DNA from: Eutreptiella sp. 'Long Island Sound 2002'
Lineage: Eukaryota > Euglenozoa > Euglenophyceae > Eutreptiales > Eutreptiaceae
Length of the DNA stretch: 64,000 nucleotides
NCBI GenBank assembly: GCA_964036045.1
Contig: OZ038390.1
Location: 3,608,517 to 3,672,516 of the forward strand
Reading direction: 5' to 3'
A model generated the notes under the pieces. It had not been told where the DNA came from. It saw only the letters and a program-made list of their open reading frames with translations, and searched no databases. This document shows positions 37,601 to 46,769 of the stretch, piece after piece. A program made the translations under genes and the position numbers. Positions within the stretch are counted from its first letter, which is position 1. Each line of letters begins with the position of its first letter.

Positions 37601-39649
37601 CTTCTCCTTCTTGGGCACGATGAAGGCTGGACTGGCCCACTCACTGTCGGAGGGTTCGATCCATCCCCGCTCAATGAACTCGGCCAACAGCTTCTTCATG
37701 GCCTCGGCCCGATCGCCCTGAAGTTGGTACTCCCGATGACGATAGATCTTGGGGTTCGGCTTCAGCTTGATCTTCGCTGTGCCAAACCTCCCACGATCTG
37801 GAGGGTTCTTGTTGGCGACGCCACTGAATAGCCGCGGATAGGCGTTGATCAGCCTCTCCTTCAGCTCGGCGACCTTCGGGTTCTCCTGAGCCTCTTCAGC
37901 CGCTTGCTTCGGTATCGATACAACCGACCGCACTGCGGTATAGGCCTCTTCTGGGTCCGAGTCCGACTTCTCCTCGTCCGATATGCCGTCTTCATCGTCG
38001 TGGGTCGCGATTCCCACCGATAATCTTCGAAAATTTGCGGCCTCGGGCTGGTGCTCGTCGCTACCGGTTCCCACTCTTGGAAAACCCCACGTTGGTGGGT
38101 CCGACCCAACCGGACCATCGTATTGGTCCGCGATGTGATCCATGATCCTCGCCACGAACTCATCCTTCTCGTACTTGCCGGTGACCAACATCTTGTCATC
38201 CCACCAATGCGGAGATGTGACCATGGCCCGCCTCTTCTTGGCTGCCACACGGTCGTGCATCCCCATCCGCATGTAGTTGACGACGTCGTCGATCTCGGAG
38301 TGGGACAGGATGTCAATGCCATCAATAGGCTGATCCGTCCCCTCCTTGGGCTCAAACATGACCTTCATGGGCACCGCCTCCACCCTACGGATGAATGCTT
38401 CATCACCCGTGGGCTGGGCTTGCGCCCCATCCACCAGGAAAGCCTTGGTACCCCACGCTTCACCCGGGGAGGGCATTGATACACCCTTGGCGTCGATGAA
38501 CAACTCCTTCTCTGGCCCGAATGACATCTCGTTCAGGTTGATGGAGTCCAGCGTCGACTTGAGACCCTCCAGCGGACATGGGGTGGATCCTATGCCGGTT
38601 ATGACCAGGATCCCCCTCGCCCTATCCGCGACGATCTTCTCCACCGTACGTCTGGTATTGTCCAGGGAGCCATGCCAATACATGGGCCCCCACTCCTTCA
38701 AACCCCAATGCCTGTGCCAGGCTGAGTCTCCTCGATGCCAATGCCTCCTACACTTCCGCAAAAGTGGGGCATCCCGGGAAGCGAAGACGTCCGTCTCGGG
38801 CGCTTCGGCTCCCAGCGTCTGGATCATCCTGGCATACACCTGCGGCGCCATTCCATACTCCGTGAGCTGAACTCCACGGTCTCCTCTGGACTTGGCACCC
38901 ACAGCTTGCACCGCTTGGACGATCCGATCCTCTTCCTCAGCATTCCATTTGGATGATCCGCATGCATAGTCCGTGGACAGCCATGTGAGGCATTCATCAT
39001 CCTCCCGGACCAGCGTTGCACGATGGGGAAGGGCTCCTATGGCGTTTGCCACCATGAAGTCATACCCCATGATCATATCCCAATCTGCAATGTCGGCCAC
39101 ATAGAAGTTCCCGGATAGAGTGCTTCTCTTCGCCAGATCAGGGCGGCTCAAGCGCTCATGCTCCCAGAATTCCATACTGATAGTGGCCTCATGGGTACCA
39201 CCACCCATGATCTCTCCATTGGCCACCTTCAGGCGCACCGGTCTCCGGCTGGGCTGCAGGGATTCCTCCTTGAACAACCCTCTCCGGACCAGGCTCACCT
39301 GGGCACCCGTATCCACCAGAACATCGGCCACCAACTCCTCTTGTCCGCACCGTACACGTACCTTCAAGTGCAACTGCCGCTCGTCACCATGCGGTGTATG
39401 GACGACTCTCACGGCATGCAACTCTAGCACGTCCGGGTGCATCAGGACTTCGAGGGTATGATCACGGATGGTGTAGATCTTGTGTTGGTCCTGCCCGTCC
39501 ACGGGGCTCTCCGTGGTCGCTCCTTCCTTCTTACCACGTCCCTTGCCCCCATAAACGTCCCTTGGCAGGGCGCTCCAGGGGTTGGGAGTGGCGAAACTCA
39601 GTGGTTTTGGCTCTTCTGGAGCCTTCTTCGGCACCCGATGTGCCTTCAC
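34649..39649 (-). CDS. Pol polyprotein of the complete Ty3 element: protease, RT, RNase H, integrase, chromodomain
   Basis: A 1666-residue uninterrupted frame. Protease: VLVDTGAQVSLV (DTGA at residues 113-116). RT at about 640-860: SEWASPAFIVPKK, WRLVVDYRGLN, LDLKHGYHQMPL, catalytic PFVDDIIIG. RNase H at about 945-1075: VLRTDASDYAVGAVLE, REKETYAIV, CTDHQSL, DNTVADFLSRW. Integrase: zinc domain HNAQLMHPG, then CSDCAVC (about 1213-1255); DDE core MDVFAMPEV, ICSDRGSQFVG, SNGQAEVAGRQ. Chromodomain at about 1590-1650: AEKILADKPD, YKVRWKGFAASRDSWEP. It lies in the same frame as the zinc-finger ORF, separated from it by TAG (39714-39716), and has no own Kozak-like start; the Met at 39649 is merely the first. 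Expression by readthrough of that TAG is likely. Confidence 0.95.
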   Translation of the reverse strand: MKAHRVPKKAPEEPKPLSFATPNPWSALPRDVYGGKGRGKKEGATTESPVDGQDQHKIYTIRDHTLEVLMHPDVLELHAVRVVHTPHGDERQLHLKVRVRCGQEELVADVLVDTGAQVSLVRRGLFKEESLQPSRRPVRLKVANGEIMGGGTHEATISMEFWEHERLSRPDLAKRSTLSGNFYVADIADWDMIMGYDFMVANAIGALPHRATLVREDDECLTWLSTDYACGSSKWNAEEEDRIVQAVQAVGAKSRGDRGVQLTEYGMAPQVYARMIQTLGAEAPETDVFASRDAPLLRKCRRHWHRGDSAWHRHWGLKEWGPMYWHGSLDNTRRTVEKIVADRARGILVITGIGSTPCPLEGLKSTLDSINLNEMSFGPEKELFIDAKGVSMPSPGEAWGTKAFLVDGAQAQPTGDEAFIRRVEAVPMKVMFEPKEGTDQPIDGIDILSHSEIDDVVNYMRMGMHDRVAAKKRRAMVTSPHWWDDKMLVTGKYEKDEFVARIMDHIADQYDGPVGSDPPTWGFPRVGTGSDEHQPEAANFRRLSVGIATHDDEDGISDEEKSDSDPEEAYTAVRSVVSIPKQAAEEAQENPKVAELKERLINAYPRLFSGVANKNPPDRGRFGTAKIKLKPNPKIYRHREYQLQGDRAEAMKKLLAEFIERGWIEPSDSEWASPAFIVPKKEKGEWRLVVDYRGLNERTEHDSYSLPLIDSILQKQQKRRIFTVLDLKHGYHQMPLHPDSRPCTAMSTPLGPMQWKVVPMGAKNGNAAFQRMMEDLLGPVRDCADPFVDDIIIGSSTENMTEDELIEAHEKDLRRVLSELDKHNMVCKPTNASLFVKEVEFAGHVVGHGQRRPMPGKLASLHHWEKPQTISELRSFMGFCNYYSGYVRMYAELSGPLHKMLQVGKFDGRKGSKKKLVWTPEAEDAFNRLKERLLGQLGLFLVDPDKGFVLRTDASDYAVGAVLEQVRDDGTHVPVAFWSRILAEGQRRTWTAREKETYAIVCALRKWSGHIGLQPVVVCTDHQSLQSWHKEHVDNPSGPAARRARWHEMFAKFDLSVVYVPGKDNTVADFLSRWAYPAGKAWMDISSHEDAEETEEAKRIIEMEKAMEQEGVKCFVVMANRTDLAKFRGARVQAIREETLEQWMVAPVELVRSVLTEDWSDDYAASEHWSRYWNAVSAPSDDEWPEGLTEDGDKLFLKDKLLVPENRVEELIDHWHNAQLMHPGRDKMQQDLEWRFKFPPGYYAILDKYCSDCAVCRATKSPNQSTAGNPVYTAILEAPMRSVAMDVFAMPEVTVDGETYDCVILAVDRHSGYIVAVPGKKSKKKDKKDKHGVGLQAKTVANAMIRHWLTIFDVPAVICSDRGSQFVGTWFKTMCKHMGIRHAKTVAYHSRSNGQAEVAGRQMFEKFRQLHIDEPGRNWYNSLWRVLQAYHDLPGPTGLSPHRILFLRDQVSRTLPWLNHGKVARDANAMMAEADDTAAKVCKALQDEHDKRAKYFKQGKVQKYALQDTVWVERHHKDVLSRHRQASWYVPGGIVRKVGQDVYAVRVGDNKILDCDHTQLRPRAPDPSRRAVTFEFTAGDVDSDDEGEDDDFTAEKILADKPDPGTPGGRLYKVRWKGFAASRDSWEPPSSFVPRYTTVWMDYLKKKNISLDVKDVLVHLVAAVAP

Positions 39650-39715
39650 TTTCTCTGGGATTCCACCGATTTTCGGAGGAGAGACCTCCGAGGTCCCACT
39701 CCCGTGGGGGCTCCT

Positions 39716-40207
39716 CTACACTTGGCTTCCCGCAGCCCCTTCCGGCTGCGATCCGCCAGGACTTTGTCCACCACGTTGCTGGGCTCTGAGTTCCTCCAAC
39801 GTCCTCAACATGTCCTCAGCAACCTCCTCGATCGACCTCACTCGTCGGTCTTGGCCAGGTCCACCACCATAGCCTCTTCCTCCGCCTTTTCCTTGGCCTT
39901 TGCCTTGGGCCTTTCCCCCATCTCCGCCCTTCGCCTTCCAATCGGAAATCCGCTGCTCCTTGGGCTTCTTCTCGGGGTGGGCGGCGAAGTAGGCCTTCTT
40001 GTCCGCCTCATACACCTTGCACTGACGGTGGTCGTGTGCATGGTTGTTTCCCTTGCCATAACAGACCCAGCACCCGTCGTGCTGAGACCTGTACTCCCGG
40101 AACGAGAGCGGTGGGTTCCCGATCCTCCTTGGCTCTTTGCCCTTCTTGGGTCCCACCTGGCTCCATCTGGACCGATCCTGCCCATGGTTCCTCACGTTGT
40201 GCGCCAC
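39716..40207 (-). CDS. Nucleocapsid-like zinc-finger segment of Gag
   Basis: 163 residues between two in-frame stops. They contain a variant CCHC knuckle, CWVCYGKGNNHAHDHRQC (CX2CX8HX4C, longer than the usual CX2CX4HX4C), followed by a Gly/Lys-rich basic tail (GKAQGKGQGKGGGRGYGG) typical of nucleocapsid RNA-binding regions. In the same frame, translation is open upstream from just after the gag TAA (HWSQEDHEEAHFFAFVAHNV), so the segment is more likely the end of Gag than a separate gene. It ends at TAG, with pol in the same frame beyond. Confidence 0.8.
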   Translation of the reverse strand: MAHNVRNHGQDRSRWSQVGPKKGKEPRRIGNPPLSFREYRSQHDGCWVCYGKGNNHAHDHRQCKVYEADKKAYFAAHPEKKPKEQRISDWKAKGGDGGKAQGKGQGKGGGRGYGGGPGQDRRVRSIEEVAEDMLRTLEELRAQQRGGQSPGGSQPEGAAGSQV

Positions 40208-40339
40208 AAACGCGAAGAAATGGGCCTCCTCGTGATCCTCCTGGGACCAGTGGTCTTGGCCACTTCCACTGCCATCCTCCGCGGAGTTGGCCGTGTCCTC
40301 CTGGATCTCCCGATGATGGCGGTCTTCTCGGTGGCCTCG

Positions 40340-42823
40340 TTATCCATGACCATGTCGATCCTGCACGTGGGCCTCGTTCTTCGCATTGAGCTTCAACTCC
40401 ACCGTGATGTACTTCACGATCTCGTCCAGGCTCATGCGGGCGAAGATGACCTGCATCCTCAGCGGCTCCCCGCGCCTCCACTCCACGTTGTTGAGGCGCA
40501 GCAACCTTTGCCCCATGGAGTCTCCAAACACCTTCACGTACACGGCGTTCTTCAGTCCCAACATCCGGTTGGGCTCGCCCAGGTTCCTCCTGAAGAACTC
40601 CATGATACCCGCATGGGTATCCTCCGCCGCCATGATCCTCACTGCCACCCGCTTCTTGGCTCGCTTCTTCTCCTCGTCCTCCACTCGCCTCTTCCAGTGG
40701 CCGGGGAGGACGTCCTTCAGCAGGTGGCGGATCTCGCTGGACTCGTTCCAGTCCTCCACCAGCTTGAGGCTCCGCCGGTACTTCCGCAGGTACCGGTTCC
40801 ACTCCCGGACCCGCAACTCACCGCGGTCCAGCTGTAGCGGGATGGACCACAAGTCCTCCAGCTTCTGATTCGGAGCGTCCACCCGCTCCTCATCCTCCAA
40901 CCACTGGAGGCAGGCCTGCTCCGTACGGATCAGTCCTTCCCGGATCTGATCCCGCAGCTCCTCCTTCAGGTCCTGCGCCAGCCGGTGTGGGAATGTCCGG
41001 CATACCCACTTGTCCCGCGGCGCTCCCCGCATCTCACCGACGACCTCCTCGGCAAAATCCTCCCAATCCAGGATGAAGTCATCCAGGTTGGAGGGGTTGC
41101 CATCGTAGTAGGGGATTTTGATTCCCCTGAGGTCGTCAATCCTGATGGCGTCTCCGACGTCCCCAGCCACCACTCCACCGAGACGGATACCACCTGTGGC
41201 CGGGGGGTGTGAGTACACTCCCCGTACATCCCTCTCCTCCATGGAGTGCGGTCCAGTTGGGCCTGAACCCATGGGGTTTGGAATGCGGGAAGGGCTTGCT
41301 CCATCGGCCGTCCATATCCCCGTATTGGGGTCCTTCGCCCACAGATTTCCACCTGGGTGGCCTCGACCATGTCCGTCGGCGCTTCCCATGGTTCGCCCCT
41401 GCATGGCCTGGCTCTGGATCTCCTCTTCCGCATAAACTGCATGGGTATTCGTAGTTGGCGGTAGATCCTGGGCGGCGTGGGACATCTGTACCGTCAGGCT
41501 CCTCGGGTCCGTGGTCACGTGCCCTTCCCGCATGGACCCAGCCGGTGCCGTGTGTTCCCCGAGCATTGTGGATTCGCTGAACATGGGAACAAACGGCAGC
41601 GCACCCGGGTCAACACGCGGAGGCGCGTAGGGTGCCTCTGCAGGGCCGCCCATGGGTTTATCCATGACGCTCCTGAGGGTCTTAACCCGCTCCACCAGCT
41701 TTGCCGCGGCCGGCTTTGCCGGGAGCTCCGGACCCGAGGCGAGGGGCTGTAGCTCCTCTAGCCTTTTCAGGCGTCCCGACATGTCCTCCACCAGGTGGAG
41801 GAGGCTGTCCACCACTCGCTGCTGCTTCTCCAGGGCCAGCTCCAGATTCTCCCGGTACCGGTCCCGTTCCGCTCGCAGGTCCGTCATGTCTTTCTCTACG
41901 GCCGACTGGTCATCCAGAATCCCGGCGACGTCCTCCTCTAGACCGTCCTTCGCGTTGTCCAGGCGGTCGAGTCGATGCACGATGGCGTCCATCCCCATCT
42001 TTGGGTACTTGCCCATGAGGAAGGACACGTGCTCGCAGTGGCACTCAGCGTGCCTTCCAGCTGATCCGGCGCATCCCGCGGTTCCCGGCGCCTCGGACTC
42101 CTCCGCCATGGTCGTGTCGCCCATGCTATCCCGCGTTGACTCCGTATGTCGGGCCACAGGCGCCGTCCTGGCTCTGGCGGGCCTCTCCAACGCCTCAGCG
42201 TCGTGCTCCAGGCTGGGTTCTGGGGCCGTGTTTGCCCTTGTGGGCGGTCTGGCCGTCTCCTCCGACTCCGAAGGTTGCTCGTAAGCTGTCTGATAGCCCT
42301 CGGAGTGCTCGGAGTCCCACAGCCTGACCGGGCTTGGGTCCGTATCCATAGCCCCGGCGTCCCCTGCCGCGGGCTTGGGTGACCGGCGCTTCCGGTAGCG
42401 CCGGGCCCGTCCTCCACTGCTGCCTGAATGGCAGGCCTCGTCAGAGTCCTCCGCGGCGGAGCGGAGGTTGCATGCCTTTTGGCAGCGACGCTCACACATG
42501 GAGACCAGGTCCTCCATGTCGAGCCCTCCTCTTCCCGAACGTCGTACTTCTCTTCGGGCTTCAACTTCCGGAGTTCGCCATGCTCCCGAACGCCTCGGTT
42601 CTTCTCTGGCTCCTATCTCCGGCGTGGTCTCCACCGAGTCCACGATACGCACCCGGGGCGTACTTGGGCAGGGCTCATAGGGGCCCAAGTCCCCGGGTCG
42701 GCGGTAGGTAGGGGCAGCAGGTAAGCCTCTGCTACCATAAAGAAGGTCCCTACCAGGACCGGCCCCCGCTGTGCCCCTTCCGCCTGTTACCCCTGCTGAT
42801 TTACTCCGGATCAACGATTGCAT
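40340..42823 (-). CDS. Gag (matrix/capsid) of the complete Ty3 element
   Basis: An 827-codon frame. The C-terminal half is a retrotransposon Gag capsid domain (PYYDGNPSNLDDFILDWEDF, then about 190 helical residues). Residues about 290-370 are a coiled coil (ILDDQSAVEKDMTDLRAERD on). The N-terminal third is charged, Glu/Arg-rich and probably disordered. It assembles the virus-like particle. The frame is open from inside the 5' LTR (42823) through the PBS, so the true start is unclear; the Met at 42517 (MEDLVSMCERRC) is an alternative downstream of the PBS. It ends in TAA (40340-40342), after which the nucleocapsid part continues in the same frame. Confidence 0.85.
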   Translation of the reverse strand: MQSLIRSKSAGVTGGRGTAGAGPGRDLLYGSRGLPAAPTYRRPGDLGPYEPCPSTPRVRIVDSVETTPEIGAREEPRRSGAWRTPEVEARREVRRSGRGGLDMEDLVSMCERRCQKACNLRSAAEDSDEACHSGSSGGRARRYRKRRSPKPAAGDAGAMDTDPSPVRLWDSEHSEGYQTAYEQPSESEETARPPTRANTAPEPSLEHDAEALERPARARTAPVARHTESTRDSMGDTTMAEESEAPGTAGCAGSAGRHAECHCEHVSFLMGKYPKMGMDAIVHRLDRLDNAKDGLEEDVAGILDDQSAVEKDMTDLRAERDRYRENLELALEKQQRVVDSLLHLVEDMSGRLKRLEELQPLASGPELPAKPAAAKLVERVKTLRSVMDKPMGGPAEAPYAPPRVDPGALPFVPMFSESTMLGEHTAPAGSMREGHVTTDPRSLTVQMSHAAQDLPPTTNTHAVYAEEEIQSQAMQGRTMGSADGHGRGHPGGNLWAKDPNTGIWTADGASPSRIPNPMGSGPTGPHSMEERDVRGVYSHPPATGGIRLGGVVAGDVGDAIRIDDLRGIKIPYYDGNPSNLDDFILDWEDFAEEVVGEMRGAPRDKWVCRTFPHRLAQDLKEELRDQIREGLIRTEQACLQWLEDEERVDAPNQKLEDLWSIPLQLDRGELRVREWNRYLRKYRRSLKLVEDWNESSEIRHLLKDVLPGHWKRRVEDEEKKRAKKRVAVRIMAAEDTHAGIMEFFRRNLGEPNRMLGLKNAVYVKVFGDSMGQRLLRLNNVEWRRGEPLRMQVIFARMSLDEIVKYITVELKLNAKNEAHVQDRHGHG
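42726..42737 (-). promoter_or_regulatory. Primer binding site, tRNA initiator Met
   Basis: TGGTAGCAGAGG on the - strand follows the 5' LTR end TTTA directly and is complementary to the 3' terminal 12 bases (CCTCTGCTACCA) of the common eukaryotic initiator tRNA-Met. Beyond that the match ends. Confidence 0.9.
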
Positions 42824-45094
42824 TCCTCAAATTCCACGGTCCAAAATCCAAAAATATAGAAAATAAAATCCTTCTTCAACCCTGAATAGCAACCAGATCC
42901 CACAAATGCAGCAATAACCCGATTCACAATCCAATCCACACTGCGGGCTTCCGTTCAGCACACCGGTCGTCCCACGGTGGCGGGCATGTACAAGAATTGC
43001 ACCAAAGAAGAAAGCCCTGAAATTGGCATATGAACACAAATAAAGCAAAGTTGGGGAAAGAGGTAAACATACACATTCATCGCCATAAACCCCTCATTCC
43101 CTGGACTCAAGACCTTCCCTTGACTCACCAACATGTTGCCCTGAACCAGGTCAAATGAGATGGCTGAATGCCATGTATCGCAAGTCACTACACAAACCCC
43201 AAAAATGTGTTCACTCCCAAGCCTCTAAATCCTAGCCCAATAGGGGAGGTGGCGTGTCATGGCCTAGAGTGGCCCTCAGGACCATGCCCTACCCTGACAT
43301 AAACTTGGATGGACTTGGAGTCGAATGGGCTTGGAGAACTGCCCCATGAGTTTGAACTCATAACATGCCAAAAACTGCCAATTCACACCATATTGGCCAT
43401 ATATCAAATATATGCTCAAAATTGAGGTTACCACTTATCCGAAGGCTCAAAGTATGCACGGAATCGAAGTCTAGTATTCATGGAGGATAGAGACCAAAGG
43501 TCAATGCCCATGTACATCCCCACTTTACCCTCGAAACCCCTTCAGATATGGGCGCCACGCACTGCCCAAGTCAGCCCATGATCTTGAGACCAATTCTTGT
43601 AATCCTTCGTGTGCCAAGCCAAATGGAGTACGCGATCCGGCATACGGTGGTGTTCAACTCCAAAGCATATGCCAACATATGAACAACATACCATGGTTCT
43701 ACTCTCCATAGGCTCCTTGCTGTTTGCCGACCAGTTGAGCACACAAAATACAAAAATGAGCAAAAATTGAGGTCAAAAACATGAAAATATGTCCAAATAC
43801 AAAGTTGTCATGATAGTATATCTCTATGCTCACCCATGATATCCGCTCATGGTTTAATACACAAATGATTGGAACCATTTGCGAACAAATCCCCCACTTG
43901 GATCCCCAATCGGGCGCATGGAGATACCTTCGCCACTCATATCTACATGCCCCTTGAAAATGGGAGTGCACTCATGGATCTCTTTGCCAAACATACCATG
44001 AGCAATACATACGCGGTAGACTTAGTCTAGCGCTTTGAATTTCACAATTGGGACATGGGCAAAGCCCTTGTCACGTATGGCTCCCCATCTCCTCGGCCAC
44101 ACGAAGATATATAACATGGGCGTGAGCATATCAAGACATATACTACCAATATCACACATAGCCCTTAAAATAGGCTCCCACCATGGTATGCCATGCCCCT
44201 CCATGGTCATAACTTTGAGCTAAATGGACGTGAGAACCTAAGGAAAGATGCTATGCAACCGCAAGACTCATGCGCTACACTCGAAAGTCATAATATCAAG
44301 TCCGGACACATGGTCAACAAGTTATAAACAAGTTTCTACCATGTTGACCATGATCCTATGATACAACGAGTGTGTGTGACGGCTTAAGGTGTTGGACCCT
44401 ACTAAAAATAAGTTGAGACCAAGGCGCTTGCAACGCAACCTTCCTTATTCTCTTTCCTCACACTCGCGCGTAGATATGTCCCTTCAAAGTGGTCGCACGA
44501 TCCACTTTTGTTTCCCTTATATCTCCAAGTCAAATGGGTGGCAAGTATAAGGGAAACCTGATTCGGGCATAGGGAAAAGAGTATGACCACTCGAAGAAGA
44601 CCAAATCAAGTGCGGCGATGTCGAAGTCGAAAATCCGATTTCGACATCGCGAAAAATTCAGATTAAAATTTCGAGTGCATATTTAGAAAATTGCGGAAGC
44701 AACGAACCCTTTCCTGATGAAATCTGACCCTTCATCGGAGTTTCCGCCAAAATATCTGGAAATAACAGTTAACCAATCGGTTACCGCAAAATCGCGAGCC
44801 AACTGACAGTCGCCGATACATTGACTATCAGAACGGAAGGCTGAAAAATTACGGAAACATTATGATAAAAAAACCCTGTTGATTCCTGATATTCCGATAT
44901 ATAAATCTCCGCTGGCGGCGCCTCGGTACTGAATATGGCCGCTCATAGCCGGAATGGGCAAACCTATCACACTATCACATTGAGTTAGGTCAGGTGGATG
45001 GGAGAGTATGATATCAGCCAATGGCGGCTTGCCGGCACATAGATACACACCCCAAGGGACCCCAAGATGGCCACGGGGGTCCGAACCGGCTTCA
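42738..45094 (-). repeat. 5' LTR of the complete Ty3 element
   Basis: 2357 bp, a direct repeat of 32025-34381 with about 36 substitutions by eye and no net indel. Short open frames in it recur identically in the other LTR and are not genes. Confidence 0.95.
44894..44904 (-). promoter_or_regulatory. Putative TATA box of the 5' LTR
   Basis: TTATATATCGG on the - strand lies about 190 bp inside the LTR, in a block (GCCAGCGGAGATTT...AGGAATCAACAGGG) shared with the LTR of the other chromovirus family. Transcription probably starts just downstream. Confidence 0.5.
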
Positions 45095-46660
45095 CGCCCA
45101 AACCCCTCCGGTTTTGGGAATGGCAGGGTCGCCAAGTGAGCCCATGATTTGGGATCGTCCCAAATCGCCAACATGGCGGCCACGGTATGCCAAGCCCAAG
45201 GGCAGTTGTTCGCCGGGTCCAAGATATGTTGGGCACCCAAGTATGTACCCTCATAACATACTGGGTCATGATGTCAATTGAGCGCAACATTGAGATACAC
45301 GGTCGCCACTTGACATCATGACGGGCAACAAACAGCAAAATTGGCGAAAAAACAGGCAAAGTGCCTTGAAAACTACACAAATATATTATAATATCTTCGG
45401 CTTGGATTGAGTAATCGACCGATCCTTCTAAACACAATGACTCGACACCAATGACCTTCAATTCCACATATGTGCTCCACTTGGGGCGCTTTGGAAGGCC
45501 GCGCGCGCTGCCTCCCAAGTGGGCACATGCAAAAATGGAATATTGCAAGAAACACACCTTGCTCGCAACGCATCGCTTCAGGAGCGCTCCACAAGCGTCC
45601 CTTCACGAAGGTTAGGCTTGCGAGTGTTGGTTGGGAGTACAATGAAGGGCCTCGTGCGATATGGGGTCCATTGGCGCGTTAGTCTTGGAGTGGTGCACCC
45701 GCCAAATGGGCACGTGATATGACACCAACTATGGCATACAACCCTACCCTCGCCTTCTACACCCAACCTAGTGGCCTAGAATCAAAGTGTGCCTATATTC
45801 TAGAGTAACTTTGGTCCCTTAACACGCATGCAAGTGCTTTGGTCGAAAATCGACCTCCCTTCGGAAAGCCAAGTTTTAGCATGCACGCAAAATATGTTGC
45901 CAATATATATATGGAGATCATATATGCACTATCCAGGGAAGACAACTGATCTGCCCCGGATGTAAGGGCAAGCAAAGAGGGAGAAAACGCCAACTCAACA
46001 TACTTCTACACGTACTTGGACGCCAAGTACGTGAGATTGCCCATTTTTTGGAAAACACTCAAAATAAATAACCCTTTGGGCCTATGGAGTTGGGATCCTT
46101 TGGCCTCATCCTATGACTGTGGGGGGCAAAACCTCATACACAGTGCCTATGAGGCACGTTAATTCGTCCTTAGGCGCTTGAACGCTCGTAACCCTTGTTA
46201 TTTCACTTGGCGGTTCAAAGCGTCTTCTTCCGGGGAAAAATCTGGGACGCGATGCATTTTATCAAGAAAAAAATTGCGGATCACTCGAAGAGTGTTTCAG
46301 TCTTAACTTCCAAAAAGATCGTTCTACAGAATCATCTAATGCAGTGCACGGAACGGGCGACGTCAGGCGGCGATTTCACGACAATTAGAAATCGCGGTAG
46401 AAATCGGGTATTTCACCGATTTCTAACCGCAAATCGACCAAGACAGTAAAATTATGGTAATTCCACATCGATTTAATGGTTAGAAATCGGATTCCAGATT
46501 TTGCGGGTTAGAGAACAGGGATATCCCGCTGACAGCCGGTGTCAACGGCTTCCGCACGGGTGTGACGGCTCACAGGCCTCCGGGCCATGGGCCATAACGG
46601 GTGTGACGGCTCACAGGCCTCCGGGCCATGGGCCATAGGTTCTGGGTACCGCTTCACCAC
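45095..46660 (-). repeat. LTR of copy 2, 5' half
   Basis: It continues the LTR broken at 32024. The inverse matches 16200-17640 of copy 1, well conserved from 45100 to 45720 (GGTTTTGGGAATGGCAGGGT, CATGATGTCAATTGAGCG) and poorly beyond about 46000. GGTTCTGGGTACC at about 46638-46650 matches the beginning of the copy 1 LTR (6418-6430), so the LTR start lies a little past it. The exact end is not visible. Confidence 0.6.
46557..46637 (-). repeat. 41-bp tandem duplication near the start of the copy 2 LTR
   Basis: Two near-identical units starting CGGGTGTGACGGCTCACAGG at 46557 and 46598. Unrelated in sequence to the 40-bp duplication of copy 1 but in the same relative position. Confidence 0.8.
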
Positions 46661-46769
46661 CTGCTCCGCATGTTGCATGGATGTTTCCCTAGGGTTCTCA
46701 GGGTATTACAACACCTTAACATTGCATGCTGGTCATGTAAGTGTAGAGCCATTGTGACAGATCACCTTA

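Larger units (their letters stand above)
32025..45094 (-). mobile_element. Complete Ty3/gypsy chromovirus (second family), 13,070 bp
   Basis: Two LTRs of identical length (2357 bp) flank gag, a zinc-finger frame and pol on the - strand. The PBS is directly inside the 5' LTR and the PPT directly before the 3' LTR. By eye the LTRs differ at about 36 positions with no net indel, roughly 98.5% identity, so the insertion is recent compared with its host LTR. LTRs begin TG (TGAAGCCGG) but end TTTA instead of CA. The flanks (GGGCG and CGCCC) are reverse complements and not a clear 5-bp direct repeat; the equivalent site in the copy 1 LTR is itself the near-palindrome GGGCGTCGCCC. It is inserted in the 5' LTR of copy 2. 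Confidence 0.95.
19085..46660 (-). mobile_element. Ty3/gypsy chromovirus copy 2, internally deleted and split by two younger insertions
   Basis: Read on the - strand: 5' LTR (about 46660-45095, then 32024-30719), a 5' internal remnant (30718-29990), integrase (29989-28868), chromodomain end (20629-20516), a 3' region (20515-19122) and the first 37 bp of the 3' LTR (19121-19085). Gag, protease, RT and most of RNase H are absent. The two large gaps are filled by the complete Ty3 element (32025-45094) and LINE-B (20630-28867). The common chain is supported by orientation, order, and exact continuation of sequence on both sides of each insertion. The right limit near 46660 is approximate. LTR and internal parts could come from two related elements. 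Confidence 0.65.

Noticed and set aside
34649-42823. In-frame TAA and TAG as sign of a variant genetic code (UAR = Gln)
   Set aside because: The 1666-codon pol and both LINE ORFs contain no internal TAA or TAG, and ORFs end in all three stops. The standard code fits.
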